A stretch of 64,000 nt of DNA from NCBI RefSeq assembly GCF_021209385.1, contig NZ_JAJOIL010000035.1:88153-152152 (forward strand), given 5' to 3'. Positions within the stretch are counted from its first letter, which is position 1. Each line of letters begins with the position of its first letter. The position numbers were made by a program, and so were the translations under genes. This stretch comes from Seleniivibrio sp. (lineage in GTDB: Bacteria; Chrysiogenota; Deferribacteres; Deferribacterales; Geovibrionaceae). Below, in pieces: positions 1 to 9,392 of this stretch. The notes under the pieces are model-generated. The model saw only the letters and a list, made by a program, of their open reading frames with translations. It did not search any database and had not been told where the DNA came from.

Positions 1-198
1 GACATAATCGAGTCCGAAACACTTTCAGACGGCAACAATGCATATGAAGAATATATGAAAATAGTGGAATTCCCTCTCATGAAAGCGGTTCTTGACAAGA
101 CTGGAAATAATAAGTCGATTTCCGCAAAAATCTTAGGTATAAACAGGAATACCTTTAGAAAAAAAGTGAGGGAACACGACCTTGAGCAGGATTCTTAA
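1..198 (+). CDS. C-terminal end of an NtrC-type activator (Fis-type HTH), partial
   Basis: Only the last 65 codons of this gene are in the window; frame 1 is open from the left edge to a TAA at 196-198. The translation ends in a Fis-type helix-turn-helix: the stretch with SAKILGINRNTFRKKV closely resembles the DNA-binding tail of NtrC-family sigma-54 activators (the RNT..RK pattern). The receiver and AAA+ domains, if present, lie to the left and cannot be seen, so the exact subfamily and target genes are unknown. The stop codon overlaps the start of the rnr gene by 17 bp, so the two are probably co-transcribed. Confidence 0.75.
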   Translation, partial: DIIESETLSDGNNAYEEYMKIVEFPLMKAVLDKTGNNKSISAKILGINRNTFRKKVREHDLEQDS

Positions 199-2245
199 AA
201 CTATAAAAAGTGCGGGCAAACCCCTCACATTCAAACAGCTCCTATCAATGACACAGGAAGATCCGAAACTGCTCAAAGCCGAGCTTAAGGAACTTACCCG
301 TAAACGCCGCATAAAGGCTAATCGCAACGGTACATACAGCGCACCCCAGACAAGAGAGAAAGAAGAGACAAAAACTCTCTCCGGAAAGGTGGATCTGCAC
401 CCCGACGGCTACGGATTTCTCACTGTTGACGGCGGCGGACGCGATCTTTTCATCCCAAGAAACAAGATGGGCGGCGCTCTGCACGGCGACCGCGTAAAGG
501 TATCGCTGGAATCTTTCCGGGGCAAACCCGAAGGCAAGGTAATAGAGATAACCGAACGCTCCGTTCAGCAGATAATCGGCAGGGCGGAAAACCTCGCAGG
601 TATACTGCGTGTCGTCCCCATGACCAAAAAATTCAATTCCTACATATATGTGTCGGCGGCATCCGCCAAGGGTATCGAAAATGACGACGTGGTAATGGTG
701 GAACTCACCTCTTACCCCGACGGACAAAAAGCGGGCAGAGGACAGATAACAAAACGTCTGGGCAAACTGACAGACCCTCGCATTGAAGACCTGATAGTCC
801 TCAACCGATACGGCATAGTGCGTGAATACCCGCAGGATGTTGAAAAATACGTCGAATCCGTTGCCCAGAAACTCCTTAAGGAACCGGGCAAACGCACGGA
901 TTTCCGCGAGCTGACCACAGTCACCATCGACGGCGAGACAGCAAAAGACTTCGACGATGCGATATCAGTTGACGTTACCGACAGCGGATACGTTCTGTAT
1001 GTTCACATAGCAGACGTAAGCCACTTCGTTCACCCCGAAACCCCTGTGGACAAAGAGGCGTTTGCACGCGGCACCAGCTTCTATTTCCCGGAATTCGCAG
1101 TTCCTATGCTTCCGGAGATGCTCTCCAACAACCTTTGCAGTCTGCGCCCCAACGAAGAGAAGCTCACGCTCACCGCGAAGATAACCTACGACGAAAAGGG
1201 ACACAGAAAACGCACCGATCTTTACCGCTCCATCATAAAAAGCAACAAAAGACTTACCTATACTTATGTGCAGGGTGTAATAGACGGAAAAGAGACGGAA
1301 GACAACAAAGACGTTCTTCAGCTTATAAAAGATTCTGAAAGACTGGCGCTTCTCATCATGAAGCGCAGGAAAAAGGAAGGGATGCTCGATTTCGACTTCC
1401 CCGAAACTGAGTTCGACCTCGACAAAAACGGTGAGGTGACGGCTGTCCGTGCTTCCGAAAGGCACCTTTCGCACCGTATCATTGAGCATTTCATGATAGA
1501 GGCGAACGAGGTTGTTTCCGAATTTCTTGAAAAGAACGTCGATAAATCCGTTTACCGCATACACGACAAACCAGACCCTCTTAAACTGAAAGATTTTTCA
1601 TCACTCGCCGAATCCTTCGGATTGGCTGTAGTAATAAAAGAAGTTACGCCGAAAGAAGTTGCGAAAGCAAGCGACATAGTTTCCGCATCCCCTTACGGGG
1701 ATATTCTCGGTCCCGCACTGGTCAGAACCATGGCGAAAGCGGAGTATAACTCTAACAATATCGGTCACTTCGGACTTGCTTCAGAATCATACACGCACTT
1801 CACCAGCCCCATCCGCCGCTACCCAGACCTAATGGTGCACAGATTGATATGCAACAGGCTGTTTTCAGCACATTACAACAGTGCAACAGACATAGACACG
1901 GCATGTCAGAAGTCTACAGAGAACGAACAGCGCGCGGAAAATGCCGAACGGGACATTGAACGTTTCAAGAAAATCAAGTATCTGATGAAACACATGGATG
2001 AGCCGTTCGCGGCAATAATAACATCCGTCGGTCCTTTCGGACTTTCGGTCTATCTGCCCACACTGATGCTGAAAGGCACCGTAACACTGGAATCTATTCA
2101 GGGTGACGTGTATCAGTACATCAAAAAAGCTGAACTGGTTAAGGGCAGGCGCACAGGGGTTATGTACCGTGCGGCAGACCCCATCGAAGTCATGGCGGAA
2201 CGTATAGATTTTGACATTCAGGAAGCGTATTTTTACCCTGTTTAA
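182..2245 (+). CDS. rnr: Ribonuclease R (RNase II family 3'-5' exoribonuclease)
   Basis: A 687-residue RNase II/R family enzyme that degrades RNA processively from the 3' end in the cytoplasm and can pass through structured RNA. An N-terminal winged-helix/OB region is followed by the RNB catalytic domain, with GETAKDFDDAISV carrying the conserved Asp residues that bind catalytic Mg, and the HFTSPIRRYPDL motif. A C-terminal S1-like RNA-binding domain occupies about residues 600-680. The lysine-rich tail found in enterobacterial RNase R is absent. The start is a TTG at 182 with a GAGG about 10 bases upstream, inside the preceding gene, which implies translational coupling. The family is sure; R rather than RNase II rests on the N-terminal helix domain. 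Confidence 0.93.
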   Translation: MSRILKTIKSAGKPLTFKQLLSMTQEDPKLLKAELKELTRKRRIKANRNGTYSAPQTREKEETKTLSGKVDLHPDGYGFLTVDGGGRDLFIPRNKMGGALHGDRVKVSLESFRGKPEGKVIEITERSVQQIIGRAENLAGILRVVPMTKKFNSYIYVSAASAKGIENDDVVMVELTSYPDGQKAGRGQITKRLGKLTDPRIEDLIVLNRYGIVREYPQDVEKYVESVAQKLLKEPGKRTDFRELTTVTIDGETAKDFDDAISVDVTDSGYVLYVHIADVSHFVHPETPVDKEAFARGTSFYFPEFAVPMLPEMLSNNLCSLRPNEEKLTLTAKITYDEKGHRKRTDLYRSIIKSNKRLTYTYVQGVIDGKETEDNKDVLQLIKDSERLALLIMKRRKKEGMLDFDFPETEFDLDKNGEVTAVRASERHLSHRIIEHFMIEANEVVSEFLEKNVDKSVYRIHDKPDPLKLKDFSSLAESFGLAVVIKEVTPKEVAKASDIVSASPYGDILGPALVRTMAKAEYNSNNIGHFGLASESYTHFTSPIRRYPDLMVHRLICNRLFSAHYNSATDIDTACQKSTENEQRAENAERDIERFKKIKYLMKHMDEPFAAIITSVGPFGLSVYLPTLMLKGTVTLESIQGDVYQYIKKAELVKGRRTGVMYRAADPIEVMAERIDFDIQEAYFYPV

Positions 2246-2314
2246 TAATATCAGTTGCTTATAACACCTTTCATACGGTATCATTGAGAATATCGTTATT
2301 AATCAGGGAGTAAC

Positions 2315-4732
2315 ATGCTCGGCAAATATCTCAATGAGAATAACATAGGGCGTATAAGTCTGATGAATATGGTAATTGTGATCCTCATAATTACTATTGC
2401 CATGATTGTTTTTATCGCCAACCAAACAAGAAACGAATACGAAGCCGAGCGTTCCCAGCTCGTCAAGTCGTTCATTGAGAACAAAAAAACTATCTTAAAC
2501 AACGAATTGGACAGAATGTTCGGGATGGTTGACTACTACTCCTCACGAAGCAAACTTGCCATGTCTGAAACGGCTAAAGACAGAGTGGATCACGCCATTG
2601 ACGTAGCCAGATTTCTCACTGAAAACATACATTTCAGTCATTACACATACAAAACGGCATTTGAAAAATACATCATCCAATACGATAAAGACAATTCTCC
2701 GGGAAACATCTACATCATCGACAAACAAGGAACAGTTGTGTACCATCCTATTTTCCCGAAAGGAACCAATCTTTTCAACCTTAAATCGCCTTACGGACTT
2801 TTCCCCATACGCGACGAAATCACAGCCGCAAAAGACAAAGGCGTATTTATGGAAAACACCATGCCCACTGAGGCAAAAGGTACACGTTTCCTGCAGCAGA
2901 CAACATACATACGCAATATACCGAATACCGACTGGTATCTCGGCTCAGCATTCAACCGCGCAGAACTTAAAGAGAATGTAACAAAACAGCTCATTGCCCG
3001 CGTGGATTCCGTACGATTCGACGGAAAAGGACATTATATCATGCTGAGTACCGACGGAACCGGCATAGCAATACCCGGCAACTCTCAGCTTATCGGAACA
3101 AATCTTACCGATATAAAAGACTCCAGCGGAGTTAAATATTTCAAGGAACTTATCTCCGGTTCCATGCAGGAGAGTAATCCATACGTTTTCTATGAGCAGG
3201 AATACAAAGACTGGAACCAGACCGCACAGGTTATAGCAAACTGCCGGATGATGGAACAATGGGGATGGCTCATGTGCGCCGCAGTCAATATTGACGATCT
3301 TTCTACCATTGTTGCAGAAAAAAATACTGCCGTTCAGGAAAAACTGAACAGAAACACAAAATACTCTCTCATTCTGTTTATGTTTTCAGCCATTTTTGCT
3401 GCAGGCATCTCATGGTATTTCTCAAGACACGTTCAGAAAATATTCTCTAAATACAAAAAAGATATCGAGACCCGCAACAAGGATCTTGAAGAACTGAACA
3501 TCGAACTTACCAATCAGCTTTATACAGACCATCTTACAGGTCTGCCCAACCGCAACAAGCTGGTAAGCGACCTGAACAGTATAAAAATGCCCCTGCTGAT
3601 ACTTCTGAACATAGACTCATTCAAAAAAATAAACGAAACTTACGGATTCATAATAGGCGATTTTGTCCTCATTGATGTGGGCGAACGCATAAACTCTTTT
3701 CAATGCGACATAACTTTTGAGTGCTACAAATTCCACGGCAATGAATACGCACTTCTTGCCGACGCAGAAATGAAACGGTCGGAACTTGATGCCCTGATGT
3801 CAAAGCTCAGTGATCACCTTGAATTTGCCGTAAAATATGAAGAACTTGAAATAGAAATAGATATCTCTGTAACAGCCGGTGTTTCCGCCGAAAAGGGCAA
3901 CGTATTTGAAAAGGCAGGCATGGCGATGCGCCTTGCCGAAAAGAAAAAACAACCATACGTCATATATGACACCAGTATGGACATGGTGGATGAATATGAA
4001 AAAGATATCCGCTGGACAAAAATCGTTAAACGGGCATTGAACGAAAATAACCTTGTCCCCTACTACCAGCCTATCGCCAACTCGAAAACAGGTATAGTGG
4101 AAAAATTTGAGTGCCTCGTGCGTATCATAGACAACGACGAGGTGATAACTCCGTTCCAGTTTCTTGATATAATCAAGAAAACCAAACTATACCAGCACAT
4201 TACAAAGCGTATGATGGCAAAATCGTTCGAGACCTTTTCCCATAACAACTTCATGTTCACAATAAACCTGTCCATTGAGGATATCATGGACGAATCTACA
4301 TCCAGATTCATTCTGGAAATGCTGAAAAACAGCGGAATAGCCAACAGAGTAATATTTGAACTCCTTGAATCCGAAGGTATCGAAAGTTTCGCGGTAGTCA
4401 ACGATTTCATAAAAGACCTGAAAAAAACGGGCGCAATGGTAGCTATTGACGATTTCGGCTCCGGTTATTCAAACTTCGTCTATCTGTCCGAACTGAACGT
4501 CGATATCATCAAGATAGACGGCTCACTCATAAAGAACATCGACCACGACAGGCAGTCGCAGATAATCGTTGAAACGATAATCAAATTTGCTAATCAGCTC
4601 AATATCAAGACAGTCGCCGAGTTTGTACATTCCGAAAGCGTCCGCAGAAAGGTCATAGACATGGGCATCGACTATATTCAGGGCTACCATGTCGGCAAAC
4701 CCACAGCAAACATCACAGATTATCTGAACTAG
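2315..4732 (+). CDS. Cache-GGDEF(degenerate)-EAL membrane protein, likely c-di-GMP phosphodiesterase
   Basis: An 805-residue inner-membrane signalling protein. A transmembrane helix (about residues 18-38) leads into a periplasmic Cache-type sensor, then a second helix (about 345-365), a GGDEF domain and an EAL domain. The GGDEF signature is HGNEY, so cyclase activity is unlikely. The EAL domain keeps the key residues: ECLVR in place of EALLR, DDFGSGYSNF, KIDGSL, and the later AEF glutamate. From family knowledge this pattern predicts c-di-GMP hydrolysis controlled by an external ligand. It stands alone, 69 bp after rnr and convergent with lolA. The Lap adhesion system at 39-61 kb is a plausible downstream target, but that link is inference. 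Confidence 0.88.
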   Translation: MLGKYLNENNIGRISLMNMVIVILIITIAMIVFIANQTRNEYEAERSQLVKSFIENKKTILNNELDRMFGMVDYYSSRSKLAMSETAKDRVDHAIDVARFLTENIHFSHYTYKTAFEKYIIQYDKDNSPGNIYIIDKQGTVVYHPIFPKGTNLFNLKSPYGLFPIRDEITAAKDKGVFMENTMPTEAKGTRFLQQTTYIRNIPNTDWYLGSAFNRAELKENVTKQLIARVDSVRFDGKGHYIMLSTDGTGIAIPGNSQLIGTNLTDIKDSSGVKYFKELISGSMQESNPYVFYEQEYKDWNQTAQVIANCRMMEQWGWLMCAAVNIDDLSTIVAEKNTAVQEKLNRNTKYSLILFMFSAIFAAGISWYFSRHVQKIFSKYKKDIETRNKDLEELNIELTNQLYTDHLTGLPNRNKLVSDLNSIKMPLLILLNIDSFKKINETYGFIIGDFVLIDVGERINSFQCDITFECYKFHGNEYALLADAEMKRSELDALMSKLSDHLEFAVKYEELEIEIDISVTAGVSAEKGNVFEKAGMAMRLAEKKKQPYVIYDTSMDMVDEYEKDIRWTKIVKRALNENNLVPYYQPIANSKTGIVEKFECLVRIIDNDEVITPFQFLDIIKKTKLYQHITKRMMAKSFETFSHNNFMFTINLSIEDIMDESTSRFILEMLKNSGIANRVIFELLESEGIESFAVVNDFIKDLKKTGAMVAIDDFGSGYSNFVYLSELNVDIIKIDGSLIKNIDHDRQSQIIVETIIKFANQLNIKTVAEFVHSESVRRKVIDMGIDYIQGYHVGKPTANITDYLN

Positions 4733-4799
4733 AACCGCTTAAGACAATCAGAAGTAAGCTACGAGATCCTTCCTATATGATTTATAACCATCATTAATA

Positions 4800-5393
4800 T
4801 CATTGATTGAAAATTTGCGTATCCTTCGGGACTGCGGGATTAAATATACTGTCCGCGATATCGGGATCTGTTTTGATATTGGTAAGCAATATGCTCGTAT
4901 TGTTGCCGTTCTGATCTTTGGTTGTGATACCCGTGACGACTCCGTTCTTAACTGTAAAAGTGATGGCGCCGATGCCGGAATCCTTTTTAACAGGCGTAAG
5001 CGTAAGCCTGTCGGTTGCGTCGTTAAAAGTCGCAGTGAAATCCTTTCTCATGTCGGCAGGGTTATACATCAGTCTCATGAAAGCGTTTGACGTGGGGTCA
5101 AGCTTCTGCTTAACGAGCTGTTTCGTTTCGCTGTCATAAAACTGCATCATTTTAGCATCGAAAAGATAGAACTGTCTGTAGGGTTTCTGATAATCCCACA
5201 GAGCCTTGCTTCTGCTTTTGATATACAGCTTGCCGGAATATGTGTCCGCTCCGAACCCTTCAAGCTCGGTCTTCTGTACGAAATCAGCCGAATAGCTCTT
5301 TATCTTATCAAGGGCGGCGATCACGCTTTCAACAGTTTCCGCATAGCATGTCACGGATATCATTATCATAAGCAGCAGCATTATTTTCTTCAT
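4800..5393 (-). CDS. lolA: Outer-membrane lipoprotein carrier protein LolA
   Basis: A 197-residue periplasmic chaperone that ferries lipoproteins from the LolCDE exporter to the outer membrane. The start chosen is the ATG at 5391-5393, preceded by a GAGGTG ribosome site; the open frame runs 52 codons further upstream but without signal-peptide logic. The N-terminus MKKIMLLLMIMISVTCYA is a typical Sec signal peptide. The mature part shows LolA features: early DKIKSYSADFVQ, then GKLYIKSRSKALWDYQKPYRQFYLFD. The length matches the family. It is convergent with the EAL gene and divergent from pyc. Confidence 0.85.
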   Translation of the reverse strand: MKKIMLLLMIMISVTCYAETVESVIAALDKIKSYSADFVQKTELEGFGADTYSGKLYIKSRSKALWDYQKPYRQFYLFDAKMMQFYDSETKQLVKQKLDPTSNAFMRLMYNPADMRKDFTATFNDATDRLTLTPVKKDSGIGAITFTVKNGVVTGITTKDQNGNNTSILLTNIKTDPDIADSIFNPAVPKDTQIFNQ

Positions 5394-5730
5394 CTGACAC
5401 CTCAATATATAAGTATTGACTATATAACCAAACGTTTGTTCTGTAAAGATAAATAGACTTATATGCCATTGATATAAAAACCTATTATTATAAATGAGAT
5501 AAAATACATGTTTCAGTGTATTATAAATACATTCAATAGATAGTAACAACTCTATCTAATTTAATATCTAAAAAAATATTTTAATACTGATACCAAATAA
5601 AAAATGCATATATAACACGGTTTACAGTATATATACTATAGAACCCCTGATTATAATAGGATTTTAGACTATTGACATTTTAGATATGCTGTTATATTAT
5701 CCGAGCAGAAGTACACAACAGGGAGTAAAT
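5394..5730. other. AT-rich divergent intergenic region, lolA/pyc
   Basis: 337 bp without a convincing gene. It holds the pyc promoter at the right end (described separately). Near lolA it holds a perfect 10-bp palindrome, CAAACGTTTG, at 5429-5438, possibly an operator. The middle (about 5540-5650) is very AT-rich. Open frames reading through from both sides start without ribosome sites. Confidence 0.6.
5672..5700 (+). promoter_or_regulatory. Sigma-70-type promoter of pyc
   Basis: TTGACA at 5672-5677, a 17-bp spacer and TATTAT at 5695-5700. Transcription would start near 5707, leaving a short leader with GGGAG at 5721-5725 ahead of the ATG at 5731. This also argues against the upstream in-frame start at 5686, which would lie inside the promoter. 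Confidence 0.65.
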
Positions 5731-8700
5731 ATGAGAATTAAAAAGCTTATGTCTGCCAACAGAGGTGAAATTGCCATCCGTACGTTCAGAGCCTGCACGG
5801 AACTCGGTATAAGAACGGTTGCTGTGTATTCGGACGAAGATAAATACTCTCTTCACAGATACAAGGCGGACGAGGCATATCTCATCGGCAAAGGACTTGA
5901 CCCTGTTGCCGCGTACCTGAACATGGACGAGATGATTCAGCTCGCCATTCATAAAAAAATTGACGCAATCCACCCGGGCTACGGTTTCCTTTCGGAAAAT
6001 GCCGTCTTTGCACAGAAATGCAGAGACGCAGGCATCATTTTCGTGGGTCCCAACCCGGAAACAATAGATATGTTCGGTGACAAAAAGAATGCAAAAATAC
6101 TTGCAAAAGAGTGCGGAATTCCGGTCATAGAAGGTTCCGCTGGTGTTGTGCCGACCCTTAACGACGCTGTCAAAACCTCAGAAGCCATCGGCTACCCCGT
6201 ACTTATAAAGGCTGTGGCAGGCGGCGGCGGACGCGGCATACGCGTTGCCCTTAACCGTAAGGATGTCGAAGACAACTTTGAATCCGCCAGAAGCGAAGCT
6301 CTGAAAGCTTTCGGCAACGGCGATGTGATAATCGAAAAATACATTGAACAGCCTAAACATATAGAGGTTCAGCTGCTTGCCGACAAACACGGCAACATAG
6401 TACACCTGTTCGAGCGCGACTGCTCCATCCAGCGCCGTCACCAGAAACTCATCGAGATAGCGCCCTCCGTTAACGTGGCGCAGGCGACACTGGACAAAAT
6501 GTATGAAGCCGCCATAGCAATCGGCAAACGTTCAGGACTTGTAAATGCGGCAACTGTAGAGTTTCTGGTTGATAAAAATCAGGATTTCTATTTCCTTGAG
6601 GTCAACCCCAGACTTCAGGTCGAACACACTATAACAGAAAACATCACCGGAATAGACATTGTTCAAAGCCAAATTTTTGTAAGTTCAGGCGAGCCATTAA
6701 GCTCGTCACACATAGACATGGCGTCACAGGACACCATACGGAAGAACGGATATGCCATACAGTGCCGTGTCACAACAGAAGATCCGGAAAACAACTTCTT
6801 CCCGGACACAGGGGAGATAGAAGCATACAGAGTTGCCACAGGGTTCGGCGTGCGGTTGGATGCCGGTAATGGTTTTGCAAACGCCAAAATATCACCTCAC
6901 TATGACTCCCTCTTGGTGAAGGTGTCCACCCACGCCCACTCTTTCGACCAGTCAGTAATGAAAATGGTCAGAGCGCTCAGTGAGTTTCGTATCAGAGGTG
7001 TAAAAACCAACATTCCGTTCCTTCAGAATGTGCTTAACCACCGCAGTTTCCGTGACGGTTCGGCATCAACCACCTTCGTGGACAGTTCAAAAGAGCTTTT
7101 TGAATTCAAAAGACCTATGGACAGAGCCACAAAATCCCTGAAATTTCTTGCAAACAACATCGTGAATAACCCGTCGGGTTCCACGCTGACCAAAGGCATG
7201 GTGCTTCCGGCAATAAATCCTCCCAGAGTTCCGTTCGGCACAGAGATGCCCACCGGAACCAAGGACATACTGAACCGCAAAGGCGTCGATGGCATCATAC
7301 AGCATCTGCGCACATCGAAAGAGGCGCTGTTCACAGACACCACCTTCCGCGATGCGCATCAGTCTCTTCTGGCCACACGTCTGCGCACAAAGGACATGCT
7401 TGAGATAGCGGATGTTTACGCTCACAACATGAGCGGACTTTTCTCAATGGAGATGTGGGGCGGCGCGACATACGACGTTTCCTACAGATTTCTGAAAGAA
7501 TCCCCATGGGACAGGCTGGCACAGCTGCGCGAACGTATCCCGAACATTCTGTTCCAGATGCTTCTGCGCGCATCAAACGCAGTGGGCTACACAAACTATC
7601 CCGACAACGTGGTTAAAGAATTCATCCGCCTCGCCTGCGAAAACGGAATGGATATTTTCCGGATATTCGACTGCTTCAACTGGGTTGACCAGATGAAACC
7701 CGCCATAGCCGAGGTGAAAAAACACGGGCGCATAGCGGAAGCGGCAATATGCTACACAGGAGATATAACAGATCCGAAACGCACCAAGTATTCACTTAAA
7801 TATTACACATCTCTTGCCAAAGAGCTTTCCGAGGCGGGAACCGATATAATCGGCATAAAGGATATGGCAGGACTGCTTAAGCCCTATGCTGCAAAGGCTC
7901 TAATCAAAGCAATCAAGGAAGAAACAGGGCTTCCGGTTCATTTCCACACCCACAATACCAGCGGAAATGCGGAAGCGGCAACTCTGATGGCATTTGAAGC
8001 CGGCGCGGACATAATCGACGCGGCTGTAAGCGCCATGAGCGGACTCACCAGCCAGCCGAACATGAACTCCATTATGGCGGCTCTGGACGGTCAGCCCAAG
8101 ACGTCATCACTTGATAAGCATACAACACAGCAGGTTTCTGACTATTTCGACCGCGTACGCAGATATTACTTCCCCTTTGAATCGGGACTTAAGGCTTCCA
8201 CAGCAGAAGTATATATTCACGAAATACCCGGCGGGCAGTATTCAAACCTGATAGTTCAGGTGGAGGCGATGGGACTCATCGACAGATGGGAAGAGGTTCG
8301 CCATATGTATACCAGCGTTAACGAAGAGCTTGGAGACATCATAAAAGTAACTCCATCGTCAAAAGTTGTGGGTGATCTGGCACTGTTTCTCGTGCGCAAT
8401 AACCTGACAGTTGACGACATCTATACAAAGGGCGAAACGCTCAACTTCCCCGACTCTGTCGTTTCATTCTTCAAAGGGATGCTGGGACAACCCTACGGCG
8501 GGTTCCCGAAAGAACTCCAGCGCATAGTGCTTAAAGGTGAAAAACCTCTGGACTGCCGCCCCGGAGAACTGCTTGAAGATTATGATTTTGAAAAGGCTCA
8601 CAGCGAGCTGAAGGCAAAATTCGGACGCAGCTTCACACCGGAGGAACAGATATCAAACGCTCTGTACCCTGCCGTTTTCAAAGATTACGTCACATTCGTA

Positions 8701-9165
8701 AACGAATACGGTGACGCTTCGGTTTTCGAGACTAAAGACTACTTCTACCCGCTCCACAGAGAAGAGGAGATAGAAGTCGATATCGAAGAGGGAAAAACCC
8801 TGATTATCAGATATGTAAATATCAGCGAACCGGACGAAAAGGGACGCAGAAAAGTGTACTTCGAGCTGAACGGTCAGCCGCGCTCTGTAATGGTGAAAGA
8901 TGAAAGCCTCGCAGCTGTCATTAAATCCAACGCCAAAGGGGATATAGCAGACCCGAAGGACGTGTGCGCGACAATGCCAGGAAAGATAACAAAAATGAAC
9001 GTGAAAAAAGGCGATAAAGTTAAGAAAGGCGATATTCTGCTCATCACAGAAGCTATGAAGATGGAAACCAAAATTGCGGCAGCCATCGACTCCGTTGCAG
9101 AAGAGATTCTGTTATTGGAAGGGGACAAGATCGAGGCGGGCGACCTGCTCATACGCCTTGCCTGA
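5731..9165 (+). CDS. pyc: Pyruvate carboxylase (single-chain, biotin-dependent)
   Basis: A 1144-residue cytoplasmic enzyme making oxaloacetate from pyruvate, bicarbonate and ATP, replenishing the TCA cycle encoded further right. Domains in order: biotin carboxylase (about 1-450; the glycine-rich AVAGGGGRGIRV loop and EVNPRLQVEHTITE), carboxyltransferase (about 520-800; DTTFRDAHQSLLATR and HFHTHNT), the allosteric/linker region, and a C-terminal biotinyl domain with EAMKMET, whose Lys carries biotin. Length and order match fused PycA enzymes, not the split two-subunit form. A start at 5731 is supported by GGGAG and the promoter just upstream. A strong terminator follows. Confidence 0.95.
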   Translation: MRIKKLMSANRGEIAIRTFRACTELGIRTVAVYSDEDKYSLHRYKADEAYLIGKGLDPVAAYLNMDEMIQLAIHKKIDAIHPGYGFLSENAVFAQKCRDAGIIFVGPNPETIDMFGDKKNAKILAKECGIPVIEGSAGVVPTLNDAVKTSEAIGYPVLIKAVAGGGGRGIRVALNRKDVEDNFESARSEALKAFGNGDVIIEKYIEQPKHIEVQLLADKHGNIVHLFERDCSIQRRHQKLIEIAPSVNVAQATLDKMYEAAIAIGKRSGLVNAATVEFLVDKNQDFYFLEVNPRLQVEHTITENITGIDIVQSQIFVSSGEPLSSSHIDMASQDTIRKNGYAIQCRVTTEDPENNFFPDTGEIEAYRVATGFGVRLDAGNGFANAKISPHYDSLLVKVSTHAHSFDQSVMKMVRALSEFRIRGVKTNIPFLQNVLNHRSFRDGSASTTFVDSSKELFEFKRPMDRATKSLKFLANNIVNNPSGSTLTKGMVLPAINPPRVPFGTEMPTGTKDILNRKGVDGIIQHLRTSKEALFTDTTFRDAHQSLLATRLRTKDMLEIADVYAHNMSGLFSMEMWGGATYDVSYRFLKESPWDRLAQLRERIPNILFQMLLRASNAVGYTNYPDNVVKEFIRLACENGMDIFRIFDCFNWVDQMKPAIAEVKKHGRIAEAAICYTGDITDPKRTKYSLKYYTSLAKELSEAGTDIIGIKDMAGLLKPYAAKALIKAIKEETGLPVHFHTHNTSGNAEAATLMAFEAGADIIDAAVSAMSGLTSQPNMNSIMAALDGQPKTSSLDKHTTQQVSDYFDRVRRYYFPFESGLKASTAEVYIHEIPGGQYSNLIVQVEAMGLIDRWEEVRHMYTSVNEELGDIIKVTPSSKVVGDLALFLVRNNLTVDDIYTKGETLNFPDSVVSFFKGMLGQPYGGFPKELQRIVLKGEKPLDCRPGELLEDYDFEKAHSELKAKFGRSFTPEEQISNALYPAVFKDYVTFVNEYGDASVFETKDYFYPLHREEEIEVDIEEGKTLIIRYVNISEPDEKGRRKVYFELNGQPRSVMVKDESLAAVIKSNAKGDIADPKDVCATMPGKITKMNVKKGDKVKKGDILLITEAMKMETKIAAAIDSVAEEILLLEGDKIEAGDLLIRLA

Positions 9166-9197
9166 TCCGATACTGCTCAAGCGCCGCATAAAATAGG

Positions 9198-9225
9198 AAA
9201 AGCCCGTCGTTGTGACGGGCTTTTT
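9198..9225 (+). terminator. Rho-independent terminator after pyc
   Basis: Perfect 8-bp stem AGCCCGTC/GACGGGCT (9201-9208 and 9214-9221), GTTGT loop, A-run before and T-run after. Confidence 0.85.
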
Positions 9226-9234
9226 CATATTTTG

Positions 9235-9385
9235 CGCAAAAATGCGAAGTGTCAAGCCAATTATTGCTTAGAACCTAGCAGTTTAAGGCGGCGGAGGAAC
9301 AATTGTTCGCAGTGTATATTAAATACATAAGAACAACTTTTTCATACGGCAACGCAAAAATGCGAAGTGTTATAAGCAATAATGC
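9235..9385. repeat. Pair of 18-bp direct repeats bracketing a 118-bp spacer
   Basis: The 18-mer CGCAAAAATGCGAAGTGT occurs exactly at 9235-9252 and 9353-9370. Next to the copies lie TTATTGCTTA (9261-9270) and its inverse TAAGCAATAA (9372-9381). The enclosed DNA has a GAACAATTGTTC palindrome (9297-9308) and no gene. A related AATGCGAAGT-TTATAAGCA sequence recurs at 35783. It may be the remains of a small non-coding mobile element or a dispersed intergenic repeat. Confidence 0.6.
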
Positions 9386-9392
9386 AATGGTA

